Source of the DNA: JAEXNA01 sp037968995
GTDB lineage: Bacteria > Vulcanimicrobiota > Xenobia > Xenobiales > JADMJV01
Assembly: GCA_037968995.1 (NCBI GenBank)
Contig: JBBKWP010000266.1
Span: 1 to 64,000 of the forward strand
Direction: 5' to 3'
Length of the DNA: 64,000 bases
The position numbers and the translations under genes were made by a program. Below, piece by piece: positions 1-8,600 of this stretch (the first letter of the stretch is position 1; each line of letters opens with the position of its first letter). The notes beneath the pieces were generated by a model that was not told the origin of the DNA, did no database searches, and saw nothing but the letters and a program-made list of their open reading frames with translations.

Positions 1-192
1 GGACTCGACTTCATCCCGTGCATCCGGGAGCGCCTGGATTTTGTTTTTCCTAAAAGATTTCTCTCTCTCTATCCTTTGCGTGCTTTGCTGGCCGTGATTC
101 GGTCCTCGAAGTTCCGTGAGGCGGCTACTGAGCGGTTCCATGACTATGACTTCAAGGACGCTGGGGAGCTGGTTTGGGAAACCCCTGAGTGA
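1..192 (+). CDS. C-terminal end of a MoeA/periplasmic-binding-like molybdenum protein (partial)
   Basis: An open frame enters from the left edge and stops with TGA at 190-192, giving 63 residues. The visible part begins GLDFIP and continues ERLDFVFP, then a helical stretch (LRALLAVIRSSKFREAA) and a final HDYDFKDAGELVWE. This pattern resembles the C-terminal substrate-binding-type domain found in LysR-like molybdate proteins and in MoeA proteins fused to such a domain. The stop overlaps the GTG of moaC (GTGA), so it is translationally coupled to molybdenum cofactor synthesis, which supports the assignment. The N-terminal part lies outside the window, so whether a MoeA or helix-turn-helix domain is attached cannot be seen. 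Confidence 0.6.
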   Translation, partial: GLDFIPCIRERLDFVFPKRFLSLYPLRALLAVIRSSKFREAATERFHDYDFKDAGELVWETPE

Positions 193-701
193 CCAACGCC
201 GGCGGGAATGAGGCCTCCATGCGACTGACTCACGTGGACGAATGCGGAAATGTTCGGATGGTCGACGTATCCCATAAAGCCGAAACTGCCAGACAGGCGA
301 CAGCGGAATCGTGGGTGACGATGTCGCCGGATGCCTTCGCTGCTCTGCGGACTGGAAACACTCCGAAGGGGGATGTCCTGGCCACCGTGCGACTCGGAGC
401 CCTGATGGCCGTCAAGTCGACCAGCGTCTTGATCCCTTTATGCCATCCGTTACCGGTAGAGTCGGCTCGCTGTGACATCTCGTTCTTCGCTCCTGATCGC
501 GTGCGAATCGAAGTCATGGTCGGCACTTCAGGCAAAACAGGAGTGGAGATGGAAGCCCTCACTGGGGCCTCCACGGGCAGTCTCGTGCTCTACGACATGC
601 TCAAAGCTCTGGACCGATCGATGGTGATCGGGCCCACGCAACTTTTGAAAAAAGAAGGCGGAAAGAGCGGAGTCTATGACCGCCGGGAGGAGAAACAGTG
701 A
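189..701 (+). CDS. moaC: Cyclic pyranopterin monophosphate synthase MoaC
   Basis: MoaC converts 3',8-cyclo-7,8-dihydro-GTP, made by the radical SAM enzyme MoaA, into cyclic pyranopterin monophosphate in the cytoplasm, the first committed part of molybdenum cofactor synthesis. The 170-residue protein has the usual length and shows the family signatures in order: RMVDVSHK near residue 24, KGDVLATVRLGALMAVKSTSVLIPLCHPLPVE in the middle (quoted motif LIPLCHPL carries the conserved His), GKTGVEMEALTGAS, and YDMLKALDR with the catalytic Asp and Lys, ending KKEGGKSG. The GTG start overlaps the stop of the preceding gene by four bases, and its own stop overlaps the next GTG in the same way, so three genes form one translationally coupled unit. 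No moaA is visible here. Confidence 0.95.
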   Translation: MTNAGGNEASMRLTHVDECGNVRMVDVSHKAETARQATAESWVTMSPDAFAALRTGNTPKGDVLATVRLGALMAVKSTSVLIPLCHPLPVESARCDISFFAPDRVRIEVMVGTSGKTGVEMEALTGASTGSLVLYDMLKALDRSMVIGPTQLLKKEGGKSGVYDRREEKQ

Positions 702-1300
702 GCGAATCCTATTTCTTACACGAAAGTTCCTATGCGGACCAACCGTGCGAGATCGGGGAGGGAACCAAGATCTGGCACTTCTCCCACGTGATGAAGAACG
801 CCAAAATTGGAAAAAACTGTATTCTAGGTCAGAATGTGGTGGTTTCTCCCGATGTCGTGTTGGGCGACAACTGTAAAGTTCAGAACAACGTGTCTCTCTA
901 TACAGGGGTGATCTTAGAAGATGACGTCTTTTGTGGGCCTTCCTGTGTTTTCACCAACGTTATGAATCCGAGAAGCCAGATTGTGCGCCGCGACGAATAT
1001 CGTACAACTCGCGTTCGGCGGGGGGCGTCGATCGGAGCCAACGCGACGATTGTGTGTGGCGGAAGTTTGGGTCGCTACTGTTTCATCGGCGCCGGCGCCG
1101 TGGTCCGTGGGGATGTCCCGGACTATGCGCTGATGGTGGGTGTGCCTGCCAAACGAATCGCCTGGATGGGGCGCCACGGCTTTCGTCTAGAGGCCACGGG
1201 GGATGGTAAGTTCCGTTGTCCCGAGACCGGTTGGAACTATTTAGAAAGTGATGGAACGTTACGTTGCTTGAATCTCGACGAAGAGAGTCCGCTGCCCTGA
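698..1300 (+). CDS. Sugar N-acetyltransferase, WbpD/WlbB-like left-handed beta-helix
   Basis: The 200-residue protein is built of hexapeptide repeats (for example AKIGKNCILGQNVVV and IGANATIVCGG), the left-handed beta-helix of bacterial acyltransferases. The sequence CVFTNVMNPRSQI followed by TRVRRGASIGANATIVCG and the ending VPDYALMVGVPAKRI is typical of the WbpD/WlbB group, which N-acetylates UDP-3-amino-sugar uronates during O-antigen synthesis. After residue 160 there is an extra tail with CPETGWNY and a Cys pair. It starts at GTG overlapping the moaC stop, so a glycan enzyme is coupled to a cofactor gene, which is unexpected. A second WbpD-like gene lies at 12083. The exact acceptor sugar is not known from sequence. 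Confidence 0.85.
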   Translation: MSESYFLHESSYADQPCEIGEGTKIWHFSHVMKNAKIGKNCILGQNVVVSPDVVLGDNCKVQNNVSLYTGVILEDDVFCGPSCVFTNVMNPRSQIVRRDEYRTTRVRRGASIGANATIVCGGSLGRYCFIGAGAVVRGDVPDYALMVGVPAKRIAWMGRHGFRLEATGDGKFRCPETGWNYLESDGTLRCLNLDEESPLP

Positions 1301-1312
1301 GAACTCAGGGCA
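1293..1312 (+). terminator. Short hairpin at the end of the moaC-acetyltransferase unit
   Basis: TGCCCTGA (1293-1300) pairs perfectly with TCAGGGCA (1305-1312) around a GAAC loop; the stem contains the stop codon of the acetyltransferase gene. There is no T-run after it, so it may be an mRNA-stabilising hairpin or weak terminator between convergent genes rather than a classical intrinsic terminator. Confidence 0.4.
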
Positions 1313-1402
1313 CGCCGAAGAACTGGTGACAGACTTCTGGTTCGCGGCCTGTCCAGCTCGAATCTCAAGGAGAAAGATTCTCTGCCATTGGCCCGGACCC
1401 AC

Positions 1403-3508
1403 TCAGCGCGGACCGGTCCACCAGAGTTCGGCGGCGGGCTCGCGCATGTTGTATTTCGAGCTCATCACCCGGCCGTAGGCGCCGGTATTGCCGACTAGAA
1501 CCAGGTCGCCCGGACGACTCTCCGGCAAGAGGCGCTGGGTGCCCAAGACGTCACCAGTTTCGCAAATGGGACCGACAACGTCGGCCTGTAGAGTCCGCGG
1601 CTCGTGGTAGCGAGACAGGTTGACTAAGGGATGATAGGCACCATAAAGTGCCGGACGGATCAAACTGTTCATTCCGGCATCCACCCCTACAAAGGTGTGA
1701 TCGCCTTTCTGTTTGACCTGGGTCACCCTGGTGAGAAGGATGCCGGCTTGGGCGACAATGTAGCGCCCGGGTTCCAGCCAGATTTCCAATTTCGGGTGTC
1801 TCTTCCGAATAGAGTCTAAGCCCGCCTGGAGTTGAGTGAGGTCGAGAGGCGATTCGCCCGGCCGCTCAGGAACCCCGAAGCCGCCGCCGAGGTCCATGAA
1901 CTCCGTGTCGGGAAACATGGGGAGGAGATTGGCCAGGACTTCGGCATTGCGGAGCCACGGGTTGACGGAGCGGATGCCGCTACCGGCGTGACAGTGCAGG
2001 CCCACCACGCGACAGTCGAGTTGCGCCAAACGGTCCCGCGTTCGGGGCAGCATTTCCAGGTCGATTCCAAATTTGGAGCCTCGTCCCGCGGTCTTAACGT
2101 GTTTGTGGTGTCCTTCTCCCTGGCCGGGATCGATGCGAAGCACGAGAGAGCGCCGAGCGAAGAGTTCGGGGTGGTCGTCCAGAGGAGAGTGGTTGTCCAG
2201 TGTCACGTATGTTCCACGGTCAAATCCACACTGGAAATCGCTTGCCGACGCGAAATTCGGGGTGTAGAGAATCTCTCGACCGGTCAGGTCGGGAAAGAGA
2301 GAGAAGAGATGGTCGATCTCTTCGGGGGAGACGCACTCGAAGCTCACACCATGGCTTCGGATAGTGCGTAAAAGGTCTGGGTGATTGTTCGATTTGATGG
2401 CGAACAGAAAGCGGTCGCAGCCCGAAGTCGACTTGAGAATGTTCAACTGGCGAACGATGGTGGGCTCGTGCAGGAGAAAGAAAGGGGTCTTTTGGTGCCG
2501 ACTCATGCGCAGAAGAGGTTCACGCTCTTGAACCCACCATTCCGAGACCTCGTGTTCTTGCAGCGGTTCCCGACTCAACGGGTTCTCCGAACTCTCAGGG
2601 CGCGGAAAGAGGAGGCTGTGAAGATCCCGAACGAGCTTGTCGGACTTGGCCTGTTCCACCACGAAAGTGAGATTGCGGTCTCCCGCAGACTGAGCGATCA
2701 GAAAGACCCGCTCTTCTTCAAACCGAGCTAACACAGGACCGAGTTGCGTGAGGATCGAGCGAATGCGTCGACCGACCAAAGTGACCGCAGCACACGGTTC
2801 TTCGAGAACGACCGATCCCAACCCGGTTAAGTCGCTGACGAGATTCTCTAGCCGTTCCGTGGGCAGGGCTTCTCGGTCCCCGTCCAAGGTGAGCGTCACC
2901 TCAGACTCCGACGCTGAGACCTGGTCCACCGAAATTCCGTGGTCTGAGCAGAGCGTGAAGATCTTGGCCAGAAATCCCGGCTTCTTCCACATGGCCGGCG
3001 TGGAAATGGAGATGAGGACCACGCCCCTTTTCACGACGATGGAGCGGACCGCTGGTGGGGCGGCACCTCGAGGATGTTCCACCCGGGTGGCTCCGTTAAG
3101 ACCGACGAGGTTTAAAGGCAGATCCGCTTTGGCTAAGTCAGCGATGAATCCCGGATCGAGGTGAGGACTGAAAAATCCCACCAGTTCTTGAGCCGCTTCA
3201 TAGGAGATCGTTTCCAGTCCGTGAGAGCCCGGCACGATGAACCGAGGCGCGGTGAAAAAACGCGGGTCTCGAGCGTAGTAAACGACTTCACTCACTGGGT
3301 TTCCCGACCAGTCGTCCGGCCCGGGCAGTTCCTGATAGCGATTCCAGCTTCCTTCCGGAGGGTCGTCGCCGGGAGCACTAGACTGATGGGTCCAAAACGA
3401 CAATTGGTGGTCGGAATAGGACTGCTGCAGGAGACGTGCTCCGTTGGCGATCTCCTCGGGTTCGAGTTCAGGGCTAAAAAGCGCGATCACATTAGGGCGT
3501 GTGGACAT
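1403..3508 (-). CDS. Diaminopimelate decarboxylase with decayed N-terminal aspartokinase/ACT part
   Basis: The last 400 residues are a complete PLP-dependent diaminopimelate decarboxylase (last step of lysine synthesis) of the type found in bifunctional aspartokinase/decarboxylase enzymes: FAIKSNNHP with the PLP lysine, FECVSPEEI, YTPNFA, HCHAGSG, DLGGGFGVP, EPGRY, MNSLIRPALYGAYH and ICETGD with the catalytic Cys. Before it lie ACT-like segments (VLISISTPAMWKKPGFLAKIF and the following VDQVSASESEVTLTL). At the N-terminus only a remnant of the aspartokinase C-lobe remains (YYARDPRFF, SYEAAQEL); the KFGGTS nucleotide-binding core is absent. At 701 residues it is about 160 shorter than typical fused enzymes. 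An in-frame ATG at 3601 exists, but the extra 31 residues look non-coding, so the ATG at 3508 is preferred; no strong ribosome site decides it. Likely lysine-sensing decarboxylase without kinase activity. Confidence 0.85.
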   Translation of the reverse strand: MSTRPNVIALFSPELEPEEIANGARLLQQSYSDHQLSFWTHQSSAPGDDPPEGSWNRYQELPGPDDWSGNPVSEVVYYARDPRFFTAPRFIVPGSHGLETISYEAAQELVGFFSPHLDPGFIADLAKADLPLNLVGLNGATRVEHPRGAAPPAVRSIVVKRGVVLISISTPAMWKKPGFLAKIFTLCSDHGISVDQVSASESEVTLTLDGDREALPTERLENLVSDLTGLGSVVLEEPCAAVTLVGRRIRSILTQLGPVLARFEEERVFLIAQSAGDRNLTFVVEQAKSDKLVRDLHSLLFPRPESSENPLSREPLQEHEVSEWWVQEREPLLRMSRHQKTPFFLLHEPTIVRQLNILKSTSGCDRFLFAIKSNNHPDLLRTIRSHGVSFECVSPEEIDHLFSLFPDLTGREILYTPNFASASDFQCGFDRGTYVTLDNHSPLDDHPELFARRSLVLRIDPGQGEGHHKHVKTAGRGSKFGIDLEMLPRTRDRLAQLDCRVVGLHCHAGSGIRSVNPWLRNAEVLANLLPMFPDTEFMDLGGGFGVPERPGESPLDLTQLQAGLDSIRKRHPKLEIWLEPGRYIVAQAGILLTRVTQVKQKGDHTFVGVDAGMNSLIRPALYGAYHPLVNLSRYHEPRTLQADVVGPICETGDVLGTQRLLPESRPGDLVLVGNTGAYGRVMSSKYNMREPAAELWWTGPR

Positions 3509-3670
3509 TGGCGGGCATTGTATGATCGGCGGCCCTCGCCCTCCTTTCGCCGGCGTTCCCGGAAGTTTTGTCGCGACGCAGAGCATCAGAAGGCTTCTCA
3601 AATCCTTCAGGGATCAGTCTAGAATTCGGTCAAAGGGGGAGGGGAACCGTCCGACAAGAACGTCCGGATA

Positions 3671-5548
3671 ATGGCTTATCGTTCGCTGAGAGACTGTGTT
3701 GAAGACCTAAATCGTCGTGGAGACCTACGGGTTATTGAGGCACCTGTGGACCCTCATCTCGAACTCGGTATGATCCAGCGCAGAGCCTTTCGGGCCAAGA
3801 GCCCCGCACTTCTCTTCACAAATCTTCAAGGCTGCCGCTATCCTACTTTGGCTAATCTCTACGGAACGAAGGAGCGCGCTCGTTACGTCTTGCGCCACGG
3901 TCTGAAGGCTGTCGAGGCTTTGATCGATTTTAAGTCTCGCCCAGAGGCTCTTTTCAAGAACCCCATTCGCCTGCCCGAGAAAGTGGGCCGGCTACTGTTT
4001 GGGGGCCTTCACGCGCTTCCGGTGCCGGTTTCTCGCCGCAGCGCACCGGTGCTGCAGACCAAGATCCGTCCGCAGGAGTTGCCCCAGGTGGTGTGCTGGC
4101 CCCAAGATGGAGGAGCGTTCATCACGCTGCCCGCGGTGTACACCCAGGCACCGGGCTCGGCAGGATGGCTCGGTTTTATGCAATCGAACCTCGGGATGTA
4201 CCGGGTCCAAATCAGCGGAAACGACTATGGGTCGGACGAGATGGGGCTGCATTACCAGATCCATCGCGGTATCGGCGTACATCACCAGCAGGCTTTGCAA
4301 GCCGGAGTGCCGCTTCCGGTTCAGATCGTTGTGGGCGGTCCGCCTGCACTTGCGCTCTCGGCTGTGATGCCGCTTCCGGAGGGATTGCCGGAGTTGCTTT
4401 TCGCCGGAGTATTGGGCGGTAGAGGTGTCCGCCTGACGAATTCCGGAGGACCGTTGCCTCTTCTCGCGGAGGCGGATTTTGTCATCGAAGGCTCGCTGCA
4501 CGGCAAAGAAACAAAGCCCGAGGGTCCCTTCGGGGATCATCTCGGCTACTACTCATTGGTGCACCACTTTCCAGTCCTCCAGGTGACGAATGTCTGGGCC
4601 CGCAAGGACGCCATTTGGCCCTTCACCACGGTGGGTCGGCCGCCTCAAGAGGATACAGTTTTTGGCGACTTGATCCACGAGATGACAGGGCCGGCACTGC
4701 CCACCGTGCTGCCTGGGGTGAAGGGAGTGAACGCAGTGGATGAAGCTGGTGTTCACCCTCTGCTTTTGGCCGTGGCCAGTGAACGATACGAGCCGTATCG
4801 CAAGCGTCAGCGACCTCAAGAGATCTTGACTGCGGCCCACGCTATTTTGGGACAGGGCCAACTCTCCTTAGCGAAATATCTCCTTATCGTGGCTGGAGAG
4901 GATGATCCGAGCCTGCTACCCGGGGACAGTCGCGGAGTTTTTCGGCACCTCTTGGAGCGGATCGATTTTCGTCGCGATCTCCACTTCCAGACCAACACCA
5001 CGGTAGACACCTTGGACTACTCCGGTAGCGGTTTTCAAGAAGGTAGCAAGGTGGTCATGGCCGCGGTTGGGGAGCCTCTCCGTGAACTTCCAGACCAGGC
5101 CTGGTGGTCACCGAACCATGAGAGTGAAGTAGGAGTCTTTTCGAGCCTTCGGGTGGTCGCTCCGGGAATTCTGGCTCTCTCTGGTCCGGAGTTCAGTGCG
5201 CAGACGCCGCGAGGCGAGGACCCGTTGTTAAAAGACCTGGGAACGCTCTTCTCTCAGGCTCATCCGGCTCGTCGTTTTCCCCTCTGGATCGTGACCGATC
5301 GGGCGCAGGATCTCGAGAACGCTTGGGAGACTTTTCTCTGGGTTACTTTCACCCGGAGCGATCCGGCCACCGATATCTACGGGCTGGAGAGCTTTGTCGA
5401 AGCGAAGCACTGGGGTTGCCGCGGACCCTTGGTGATCGACGCTCGCAGCAAGCCCCATCACGCCCCCAAATTAGTGGAGGACCCAGCCTTAGTGGCGAAG
5501 ATAGAAAGTTTAGCGGCCCGTGGAGGTCCATTTTACGGGCTTTTCTAG
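3671..5548 (+). CDS. UbiD-family prenyl-FMN-dependent decarboxylase
   Basis: A 625-residue member of the UbiD family, which uses prenylated FMN (made by UbiX) to decarboxylate aromatic or unsaturated acids, for example in ubiquinone or menaquinone synthesis. The N-terminus (YRSLRDCVEDLNRRGDLRVIEAPVD) and LLFTNLQGCRYPTLANLYGT are the usual entry to this fold, and the signature PEGPFGDHLGYYS followed by AIWPFTTVGRPPQED is clear. It is longer than E. coli UbiD (about 500 residues), like the long homologues annotated in menaquinone synthesis in several non-proteobacterial phyla. It stands alone, divergent from the lysine gene, with no ubiX or mqn gene nearby, so the substrate is inferred only. 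A menaquinone role would fit the PDWY cytochrome b at 59901. Confidence 0.85.
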   Translation: MAYRSLRDCVEDLNRRGDLRVIEAPVDPHLELGMIQRRAFRAKSPALLFTNLQGCRYPTLANLYGTKERARYVLRHGLKAVEALIDFKSRPEALFKNPIRLPEKVGRLLFGGLHALPVPVSRRSAPVLQTKIRPQELPQVVCWPQDGGAFITLPAVYTQAPGSAGWLGFMQSNLGMYRVQISGNDYGSDEMGLHYQIHRGIGVHHQQALQAGVPLPVQIVVGGPPALALSAVMPLPEGLPELLFAGVLGGRGVRLTNSGGPLPLLAEADFVIEGSLHGKETKPEGPFGDHLGYYSLVHHFPVLQVTNVWARKDAIWPFTTVGRPPQEDTVFGDLIHEMTGPALPTVLPGVKGVNAVDEAGVHPLLLAVASERYEPYRKRQRPQEILTAAHAILGQGQLSLAKYLLIVAGEDDPSLLPGDSRGVFRHLLERIDFRRDLHFQTNTTVDTLDYSGSGFQEGSKVVMAAVGEPLRELPDQAWWSPNHESEVGVFSSLRVVAPGILALSGPEFSAQTPRGEDPLLKDLGTLFSQAHPARRFPLWIVTDRAQDLENAWETFLWVTFTRSDPATDIYGLESFVEAKHWGCRGPLVIDARSKPHHAPKLVEDPALVAKIESLAARGGPFYGLF

Positions 5549-5614
5549 AAGTTTTTCGAGTTCGGAATTGAACCAATTGATGGCAACGGGAATAAAGCCT
5601 CGAACGGTTGCGCC

Positions 5615-5620
5615 TATAAT
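5615..5620 (+). promoter_or_regulatory. Possible -10 element of the VWA-protein gene
   Basis: A perfect TATAAT lies 76 bases before the start codon of the VWA gene, in the only sizeable gap upstream of it. No convincing -35 hexamer was found at the proper spacing, so the call rests on the -10 match alone. Confidence 0.3.
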
Positions 5621-5695
5621 CTCTGTCGGCGAAGCAGATGAAAAAAATTTCGCCCCCAAAACCTTGAATCGTCAAGTTATCGCAAGGAGACATCG

Positions 5696-6958
5696 ATGAA
5701 GAAAAACTTAGCTTTCACAGTGCTTGGCGGCATGCTACTCGCTGCCGCTCTATTTAGCAAACCAGGGATTGCCGTCCCGGTCAGTCCCGAGGGAATCTTG
5801 GCTCAGAACCAACGCCATCAGCAACAACAGAAGGTGGATCCCAAAGCGGGATGGGACGTCCCTGATGTCTCGGACGTGGCGGAGAAAGGTAGCTCGGTAA
5901 AGCCCGTGATTGGTGACGACGGAAAGCCAGTCATTCAGGTGGCTCTTTTGCTCGACACTTCAGGCAGCATGTCCCCGTTGATAGACCAGGCGAAAACGGA
6001 ACTCTGGTCTATCGTGAACAAACTAGGACAGGCCCGCTACAAAGGTCAGATCCCTAAAATTGAAGTGGCACTTTACGAATATGGGAAGAGCACCTTGGAG
6101 CGGGATGAAGGCTACATCCGCCAACTGGCTCCTTTCACTCACGATCTCGACGGACTTTCGGAGATCCTCTTCGCACTGCAAACCAACGGGGGAGACGAGT
6201 ATTGTGCGTGGGTGATCCGCTCGGCTCTCGACTCCCTGAAGTGGAAAACGCGGCCCGGCAGCCTCAAGATGGTCTTCGTAGCCGGTAACGAGCCCTTCAC
6301 GCAAGGCCCTGTGGAAGTGGAACCTGTCCTCAAAGAGGCGAACAAGAAAGGTGTGCTGGTGCATCCCATCTACTGTTCGACCGGGAATTCGGCCGACCAG
6401 ACCAGTTGGAGCAGCGCGGCGGACCTGGCTCAGACCGATCTCAAGATTATCGACCACACCCGAGTCGTCAACATTCCCAAAACACCCTATGACGACAAGA
6501 TCGCAAAACTGGGTGGAGAGCTCAACAGTACTTATGTGGCTTACGGAGAGCAGGGGCGGGCCAAGGCCACTCGCCAAGTCGCTCAAGACTCGAATATGGC
6601 CGGGGTGAGCGCTCCTGCCGCCGCCGAACGTTCTGTGGCCAAGGCTTCCGGAAACTACACCAATGAAGATTGGGATGTGGTGGACAAGGCCAAAGCCGAG
6701 GGAGGCGTCGGAGCGTTACGCGAAGAGGAACTCCCCAAAGAGATGCGCGGTATGAGTCTTGATGAGCGCAAGGGCTATATTGCCAAGAAATCCTCAGAGC
6801 GCAGCCAGATCCAAAAAGAGATCAATGAACTCTCCGCTAAGCGACAAGCTTTCATCGCCGAGAAGCAAAAAGAAGACGGTGAGGCCGACGCGACCTTGGG
6901 CACGGCGGTCATCAACACCGTTCGGAAGAAAGCCGCCGCGGAAGGTTTTACTCTCTAA
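5696..6958 (+). CDS. Exported von Willebrand factor A domain protein with C-terminal coiled coil
   Basis: A 420-residue protein with a Sec-type signal (MKKNLAFTVLGGMLLAAALF, cleavage near residue 27). The VWA domain follows from about residue 80, with an intact metal-ion-dependent adhesion site: VALLLDTSGSMS, then NGGDEYCAWVI and VFVAGNEPFTQGP. Residues 340-400 are charged and helical with heptad-like pattern (RSQIQKEINELSAKRQAF), a probable coiled coil. VWA domains bind protein partners through the metal site, so this is likely an extracytoplasmic binding or scaffold protein; the partner is unknown. The start ATG is preceded by CAAGGAGAC at good distance. It is a single-gene unit, closed by a strong terminator at 6995. 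Confidence 0.85.
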   Translation: MKKNLAFTVLGGMLLAAALFSKPGIAVPVSPEGILAQNQRHQQQQKVDPKAGWDVPDVSDVAEKGSSVKPVIGDDGKPVIQVALLLDTSGSMSPLIDQAKTELWSIVNKLGQARYKGQIPKIEVALYEYGKSTLERDEGYIRQLAPFTHDLDGLSEILFALQTNGGDEYCAWVIRSALDSLKWKTRPGSLKMVFVAGNEPFTQGPVEVEPVLKEANKKGVLVHPIYCSTGNSADQTSWSSAADLAQTDLKIIDHTRVVNIPKTPYDDKIAKLGGELNSTYVAYGEQGRAKATRQVAQDSNMAGVSAPAAAERSVAKASGNYTNEDWDVVDKAKAEGGVGALREEELPKEMRGMSLDERKGYIAKKSSERSQIQKEINELSAKRQAFIAEKQKEDGEADATLGTAVINTVRKKAAAEGFTL

Positions 6959-6994
6959 ATAGGCGGGAGCCCGCTCACAACCTTCCAAGCTCTG

Positions 6995-7032
6995 AAAAAG
7001 TCGTCGCGAACGGTCGCGAAGACTTTTTTTTT
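6995..7032 (+). terminator. Intrinsic terminator after the VWA gene
   Basis: A 15-base stem (6995-7009 with 7014-7028, one mismatch) around a four-base ACGG loop, followed by a run of nine T. Stem arms start with A5 and end with T5, so it could work in both directions. Confidence 0.9.
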
Positions 7033-7145
7033 GCCTTCGTGTGTTTGGAACTGGGGGATATGGTAAGAATGCATGAAATCTTTTCGCTCGTGTTCGCAGC
7101 CATTGGGACACGATCAAATCCAAAGCAATTCTTTGAGGAGTTTCC

Positions 7146-7883
7146 ATGTACAAAATGATCGAAGGCTGGATGAGCCCCAACCTAAATATGCCGATGAATA
7201 TCGCAACTTATGGCCACGCAGGTCGTACGCTGTTGCTCTTTCCCACGGCCGCTGCCGATTTCTTAGAGCACGAGCGGTTTTTGATGATGGACGTTCTTGA
7301 ACCTTTCATCAACTCCGGCAAGATTCGCATTTTTTCGGTTGGAGGAATCAACCGCGAAGGATGGCTGAATAAAGATTGTCACCCTAAAGTCAAGGGACTT
7401 CTGCAGCAAGGTTTCAACCGCTACATTTCCGAGGAAGTCGTTCCTTACATCTGGCACAAAACCGGCGGCGACCGTCACATCATCACCGTCGGTGCTTCCT
7501 TGGGAGCTTTCCACGCCGCGAATCAACTTTTCCGCCGTCCCGACCTGTTCGACGGAACCATCGCTATGAGCGGCGGGTACGATATTCGTGACTACTATGA
7601 AAGCTACGGATATCACGACGAGAATATCTACTTCAACAATCCGGCTGAATATCTGCCCAATCTGTGGGACGACCACTACTTGCCGATGTTGCAGCAGAAA
7701 CGTCACATCTACCTGTTGACCGGTTCCGGAAGCTACGAAAAACCCCAGGCCACCGTGGGCCTCAGCCACACCCTGGATAGCAAAGGCATCCCGCATCGTC
7801 TCGATGTCTGGGGCCACGATATGCCTCACGACTGGCCCACCTGGCGCTCCATGATGACCCACTACGCGGGCGCTCACCTGTAG
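7146..7883 (+). CDS. Esterase, alpha/beta-hydrolase of the FrmB/antigen 85 (esterase D) family
   Basis: A 245-residue cytoplasmic alpha/beta-hydrolase of the PF00756 type. The nucleophile elbow GASLGA has Ser118; the C-terminal GHDMPHDWPTWR supplies the catalytic His in the usual GxHxWxxWR context; HLYLLTGSG-like strand and IYLLTGSG precede it. The sequence FDGTIAMSGGYDIRDYY after the nucleophile is characteristic of this esterase group, found next to carbohydrate or polyphosphate genes in other bacteria, but here it stands alone between two terminators. No signal peptide is seen. The ATG has TGAGGAGTTTCC directly upstream. Natural substrate cannot be predicted; carboxylester or thioester hydrolysis is the family activity. 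Confidence 0.85.
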   Translation: MYKMIEGWMSPNLNMPMNIATYGHAGRTLLLFPTAAADFLEHERFLMMDVLEPFINSGKIRIFSVGGINREGWLNKDCHPKVKGLLQQGFNRYISEEVVPYIWHKTGGDRHIITVGASLGAFHAANQLFRRPDLFDGTIAMSGGYDIRDYYESYGYHDENIYFNNPAEYLPNLWDDHYLPMLQQKRHIYLLTGSGSYEKPQATVGLSHTLDSKGIPHRLDVWGHDMPHDWPTWRSMMTHYAGAHL

Positions 7884-7910
7884 AAATCAAACTTTCAGCT
7901 CGCTGAACGT

Positions 7911-7948
7911 AAAAAGTTCACTCTCCCCGGAGAGTGAACTTTTTTTTT
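7911..7948 (+). terminator. Intrinsic terminator after the esterase gene
   Basis: A perfect stem of about 15 base pairs (7911-7925 pairing with 7930-7944, centred on CCCG) ending in eight or nine T. It also has A5 at the 5' side, so it may serve the convergent DUF1499 gene as well. Confidence 0.92.
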
Positions 7949-8047
7949 GCCCGTCCTGTTAACCGTTTTCGGCGATGCGAAACTCTTCCCACGATGACGA
8001 TTGTTCGCGAAGCAACGTTGCGCTCTAAGGCTCGGGTAAACTCGTCG

Positions 8048-8518
8048 CTATTGCTGAGCTCTATAAAACTCCGACAGTGTTTCGTAGCGGCGTCGGTTCA
8101 ATCCCATGTCCGAGTAGCCCGCTCGACTGGCTGAGCGGAACTGCACCTCTTCGCCGTCGTTGTCCAGCCAAAACTCCACATCGTCGTGAAACTTTAACCA
8201 GGGCGTGGTGAAGATCACGTAAAGATAGCTGTCGGTTTCCTCCACAATATGACCGCCTCCATACAGCGCGACGGCGGATCTTAGAGCCGCCATCGTCGCT
8301 TCAGGAGAATCCTTGAAGGGCAGTGGGGGTACATATCTCGCGGAGACTTCGCTTTGGCTCGAAACGGCATTCGGTTTGGAGCCCAGGGGTTTGAGTTGCC
8401 CATCGACCACGCCCAGGTGAGGCTTGGTGGTGTTCTGACTGTAAAAGTGGGCGAAACCGGCCGCTGCCATCAGCAGCGCGAGCGCGGCTGTTCTGGAGAT
8501 CGCTTTGTGGAGTTTCAT
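8048..8518 (-). CDS. DUF1499 family protein, membrane-anchored or exported
   Basis: A 156-residue protein with an N-terminal hydrophobic segment (residues 8-25, AALALLMAAAGFAHF) acting as signal anchor or signal peptide. The remainder matches the DUF1499 pattern: KPNAVSSQ, then FTTPWLKFHDDVEFWLD and the highly typical VQFRSASRAGYSDMGLNRRR. DUF1499 proteins have no assigned biochemical function; they are often small lipoprotein-like or membrane proteins. The usual Cys of the N-terminal SPNCVSS motif is replaced by Ala here. It diverges from the NTF2-like gene at 8601 over an 82-base gap that must hold both promoters. Confidence 0.8.
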   Translation of the reverse strand: MKLHKAISRTAALALLMAAAGFAHFYSQNTTKPHLGVVDGQLKPLGSKPNAVSSQSEVSARYVPPLPFKDSPEATMAALRSAVALYGGGHIVEETDSYLYVIFTTPWLKFHDDVEFWLDNDGEEVQFRSASRAGYSDMGLNRRRYETLSEFYRAQQ

Positions 8519-8600
8519 TCTGGCGGTTGCGCGAAGGACAATCTTTCATCCTCCCGAAACGCGAACCTTAAGATGAATTCTTCAATCTAGGAGTCCCTAT

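Noticed and set aside
3509..3670. Possibility that the missing aspartokinase core lies in another frame upstream of the decarboxylase (frameshift)
   Set aside because: Only about 160 bases separate the start from the divergent UbiD gene, far too few for the 250-residue core, so a simple frameshift cannot explain the loss.
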